From Gemmatimonadaceae bacterium (GTDB lineage Bacteria > Gemmatimonadota > Gemmatimonadetes > Gemmatimonadales > Gemmatimonadaceae), in NCBI GenBank assembly GCA_025357975.1, contig JANYKY010000183.1, positions 1 to 5,902 of the forward strand: DNA of 5,902 bases, given 5' to 3'. Position numbers and translations under genes: made by a program. The notes under the pieces are model-generated. The model ran no database searches, was not told the origin of the DNA, and was given only the letters and a program-made list of their open reading frames with translations. Shown here piece after piece: positions 5,207 to 5,902 of this stretch. Position 1 is the first letter of the stretch. Each line of letters starts with the position of its first letter.

Positions 5207-5392
5207 AAGCGTTTTTGATTGGAGACATTTTGTTTCGCTTCAGCACGCATGCATGGCCGCGGTAACCTGACGCATGGCCTCCGTAAAAGACGTTGAACGG
5301 CCATCAGAAACGATTACAAGATTCTGGTTGTCAATCGTTTTCGTAGTTTGTTTCTGATGGCCTTTCCACGTTGTTGATCCTTAAAAACGCTT
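5207..5392. repeat. 10-bp inverted arms AAGCGTTTTT / AAAAACGCTT flanking the nested hairpin
   Basis: AAGCGTTTTT (5207-5216) is the exact reverse complement of AAAAACGCTT (5383-5392). The arms bracket 186 bp that contain the large inverted repeat at 5286-5375. This is the outline of a very small non-autonomous element, but no target-site duplication is visible at the ends and no transposase is nearby. It may equally be coincidence in two AT-rich patches. Confidence 0.25.
5286..5375. repeat. Long nested inverted repeat (outer stem plus internal hairpin)
   Basis: The core arms GGCCATCAGAAAC (5299-5311) and GTTTCTGATGGCC (5350-5362) are perfect over 13 bp. Outward they extend with 7 further pairs over 9 positions (5290-5298 with 5363-5371). 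Inside, AAACGATT (5308-5315) pairs with AATCGTTT (5333-5340) and ACAA (5316-5319) with TTGT (5328-5331), giving a 12-bp hairpin with one bulged C and an 8-base loop. It lies about 50 bases past the stop of the minus-strand SRPBCC gene, so it could terminate or stabilise that transcript. Only short T runs follow (CTTTTA on minus, TTTCC on plus). Alternatives are a MITE-like remnant or a structured RNA. Confidence 0.6.
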
Positions 5393-5423
5393 TTGACTTT
5401 GTACTTCTGCTCTAGCGTCAGCG

Positions 5424-5902
5424 CTATTTCTTGCTGCTGATGTAGCTCACGAACCACCCAAGTACACGCACCCAGCCCTCGGCGTGATCGGTCGCCATCT
5501 TCGCCTCAGCGCCGAATCCGCTGTGAATGAGCGTTAGCCGCGACCCGGTGGGCGTGGGCTCGATTTCACATCGAACTGTCGTAACCTTGAAACCGTCCCA
5601 GCTCGGCGACCACGTGTACTCGAGAAGCCGTGGTGGATCGACGGTGATGTACTCGCCGCGAACTTCCTGCTGAGGCGTATCATGATCGGTCATCGGCTTT
5701 GCACCTTCGGGCATTGCGATGTGACTTACCCACTTTCCGCCGGGACGAAGATCGACTTCCCATCGCTCCGTGTGATACATGCCATCCATTCCCCACCACT
5801 CTGCAAGCTCCTTCGGATCGGTGAGTGCGCGAAATACGGCTTCTGGCTTCGCTGCGATGTCTGCTACGACCTTGACGATCCCCTTCTCGATGTCGGCAGT
5901 CG
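5424..5902 (-). CDS. SRPBCC-family protein (AHSA1/START-like hydrophobic-ligand fold), 5' end outside window
   Basis: A cytoplasmic protein of the SRPBCC superfamily, AHSA1-like branch, related to the C-terminal domain of the Hsp90 co-chaperone Aha1; bacterial members mostly lack a defined ligand. The frame is open to the right edge (158 complete codons visible). The ATG at 5789 is internal, since family sequence continues upstream as KVVADIAAKPEAVFRALTDPKELAEWWG (residues 10-37). This is the standard first strand and helix pair. It is followed by RWEVDLRPGGKW (46-57), VRGEYITVDPPRLLEYTW (80-97), TTVRCEIEPTPTGSRLTLIHSGF (107-129) and the C-terminal helix with EGWVRVLGWFVSYI (141-154). About 150-165 residues is typical, so only a few N-terminal residues are missing. 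Bacterial relatives often sit beside an ArsR-type repressor; that side is not in the window. The function is not predictable beyond the fold. Confidence 0.9.
   Translation of the reverse strand, partial: TADIEKGIVKVVADIAAKPEAVFRALTDPKELAEWWGMDGMYHTERWEVDLRPGGKWVSHIAMPEGAKPMTDHDTPQQEVRGEYITVDPPRLLEYTWSPSWDGFKVTTVRCEIEPTPTGSRLTLIHSGFGAEAKMATDHAEGWVRVLGWFVSYISSKK

Larger units (their letters stand above)
4694..5423. other. 730-bp gene-poor, symmetry-rich intergenic region
   Basis: The region lies between the lipoprotein start (reading left) and the end of the SRPBCC gene (also reading left). Open frames here (for example 4836-5096 plus) lack family character, a good RBS or a plausible composition. 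Instead the region holds a tandem repeat, at least four GC-rich stem-loops, one micro-ORF candidate and a large nested inverted repeat, each listed separately. The promoter of the lipoprotein must lie at its left end, but no clear -35/-10 pair was found. Confidence 0.7.

Noticed and set aside
5251..5279. GCATGGCC direct repeat (5251-5258 and 5272-5279)
   Set aside because: Eight bases is too short in GC-rich DNA to treat as significant, and no further structure depends on it.
5413..5426. Small palindrome TAGCG-TCAG-CGCTA at the SRPBCC stop codon
   Set aside because: Only five base pairs overlapping the stop, with no T run after it; probably incidental.

Overview
The window looks like a moderately GC-rich bacterial chromosome. 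Ribosome-binding sites are of the Shine-Dalgarno type, genes overlap by ATGA, and the small proteins carry Sec or lipoprotein signals. The gene content (MetH with a PPFWGTRVL-type reactivation domain, a fused homocysteine methyltransferase/MTHFR, a small exported DKGGHR protein, and a FSGYT/GTWS lipoprotein) would fit Gemmatimonadota or a similar soil phylum. That is an impression from protein style, not a demonstrated assignment.

Positions 1-3704 are a tight plus-strand run of three genes. First is the 3' end of cobalamin-dependent methionine synthase (metH; only the linker, the AdoMet-binding reactivation domain and the C-terminal tail are inside). Second is a TMEM175/DUF1211-type six-helix membrane protein, a family that includes potassium channels. 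Third is a 630-residue fusion of a homocysteine S-methyltransferase domain and 5,10-methylenetetrahydrofolate reductase. Each junction is a 4-base ATGA stop/start overlap, so the three are almost certainly co-transcribed and probably translationally coupled. Genes 1 and 3 belong to one pathway: MTHFR makes 5-methyl-THF, MetH uses it, and the Hcy domain supplies zinc-activated homocysteine. The membrane protein between them is the unexpected member.

Positions 3705-4225 hold a short intergenic hairpin, an AT-only tract, a strong RBS and a gene for an 89-residue exported, histidine-containing helical protein. After it come a 13-bp-arm inverted repeat (a candidate bidirectional terminator) and a perfect 15-bp (16/17 overall) tandem duplication. 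Positions 4226-4693 (minus) encode a 155-residue lipoprotein convergent with the small exported protein.

Positions 4694-5423 contain no convincing long gene but are rich in symmetry. They hold a 10-bp tandem repeat just upstream of the lipoprotein start, several GC-rich stems including a possible three-way junction (4829-4899) and a 13-bp hairpin (4991-5025), and a 19-codon micro-ORF with a good RBS and a CxxCGY motif. Near the right end is a long nested inverted repeat (5286-5375), itself flanked by 10-bp inverted arms (5207-5216 and 5383-5392). Positions 5424-5902 (minus) are the bulk of an AHSA1-like SRPBCC protein whose first codons lie beyond the right edge.

I found no rRNA, tRNA, CRISPR array, recognisable insertion sequence or known riboswitch. 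The best candidates for something undescribed are the ion-channel-like gene inside the methionine operon and the structured non-coding stretch at 4694-5423.
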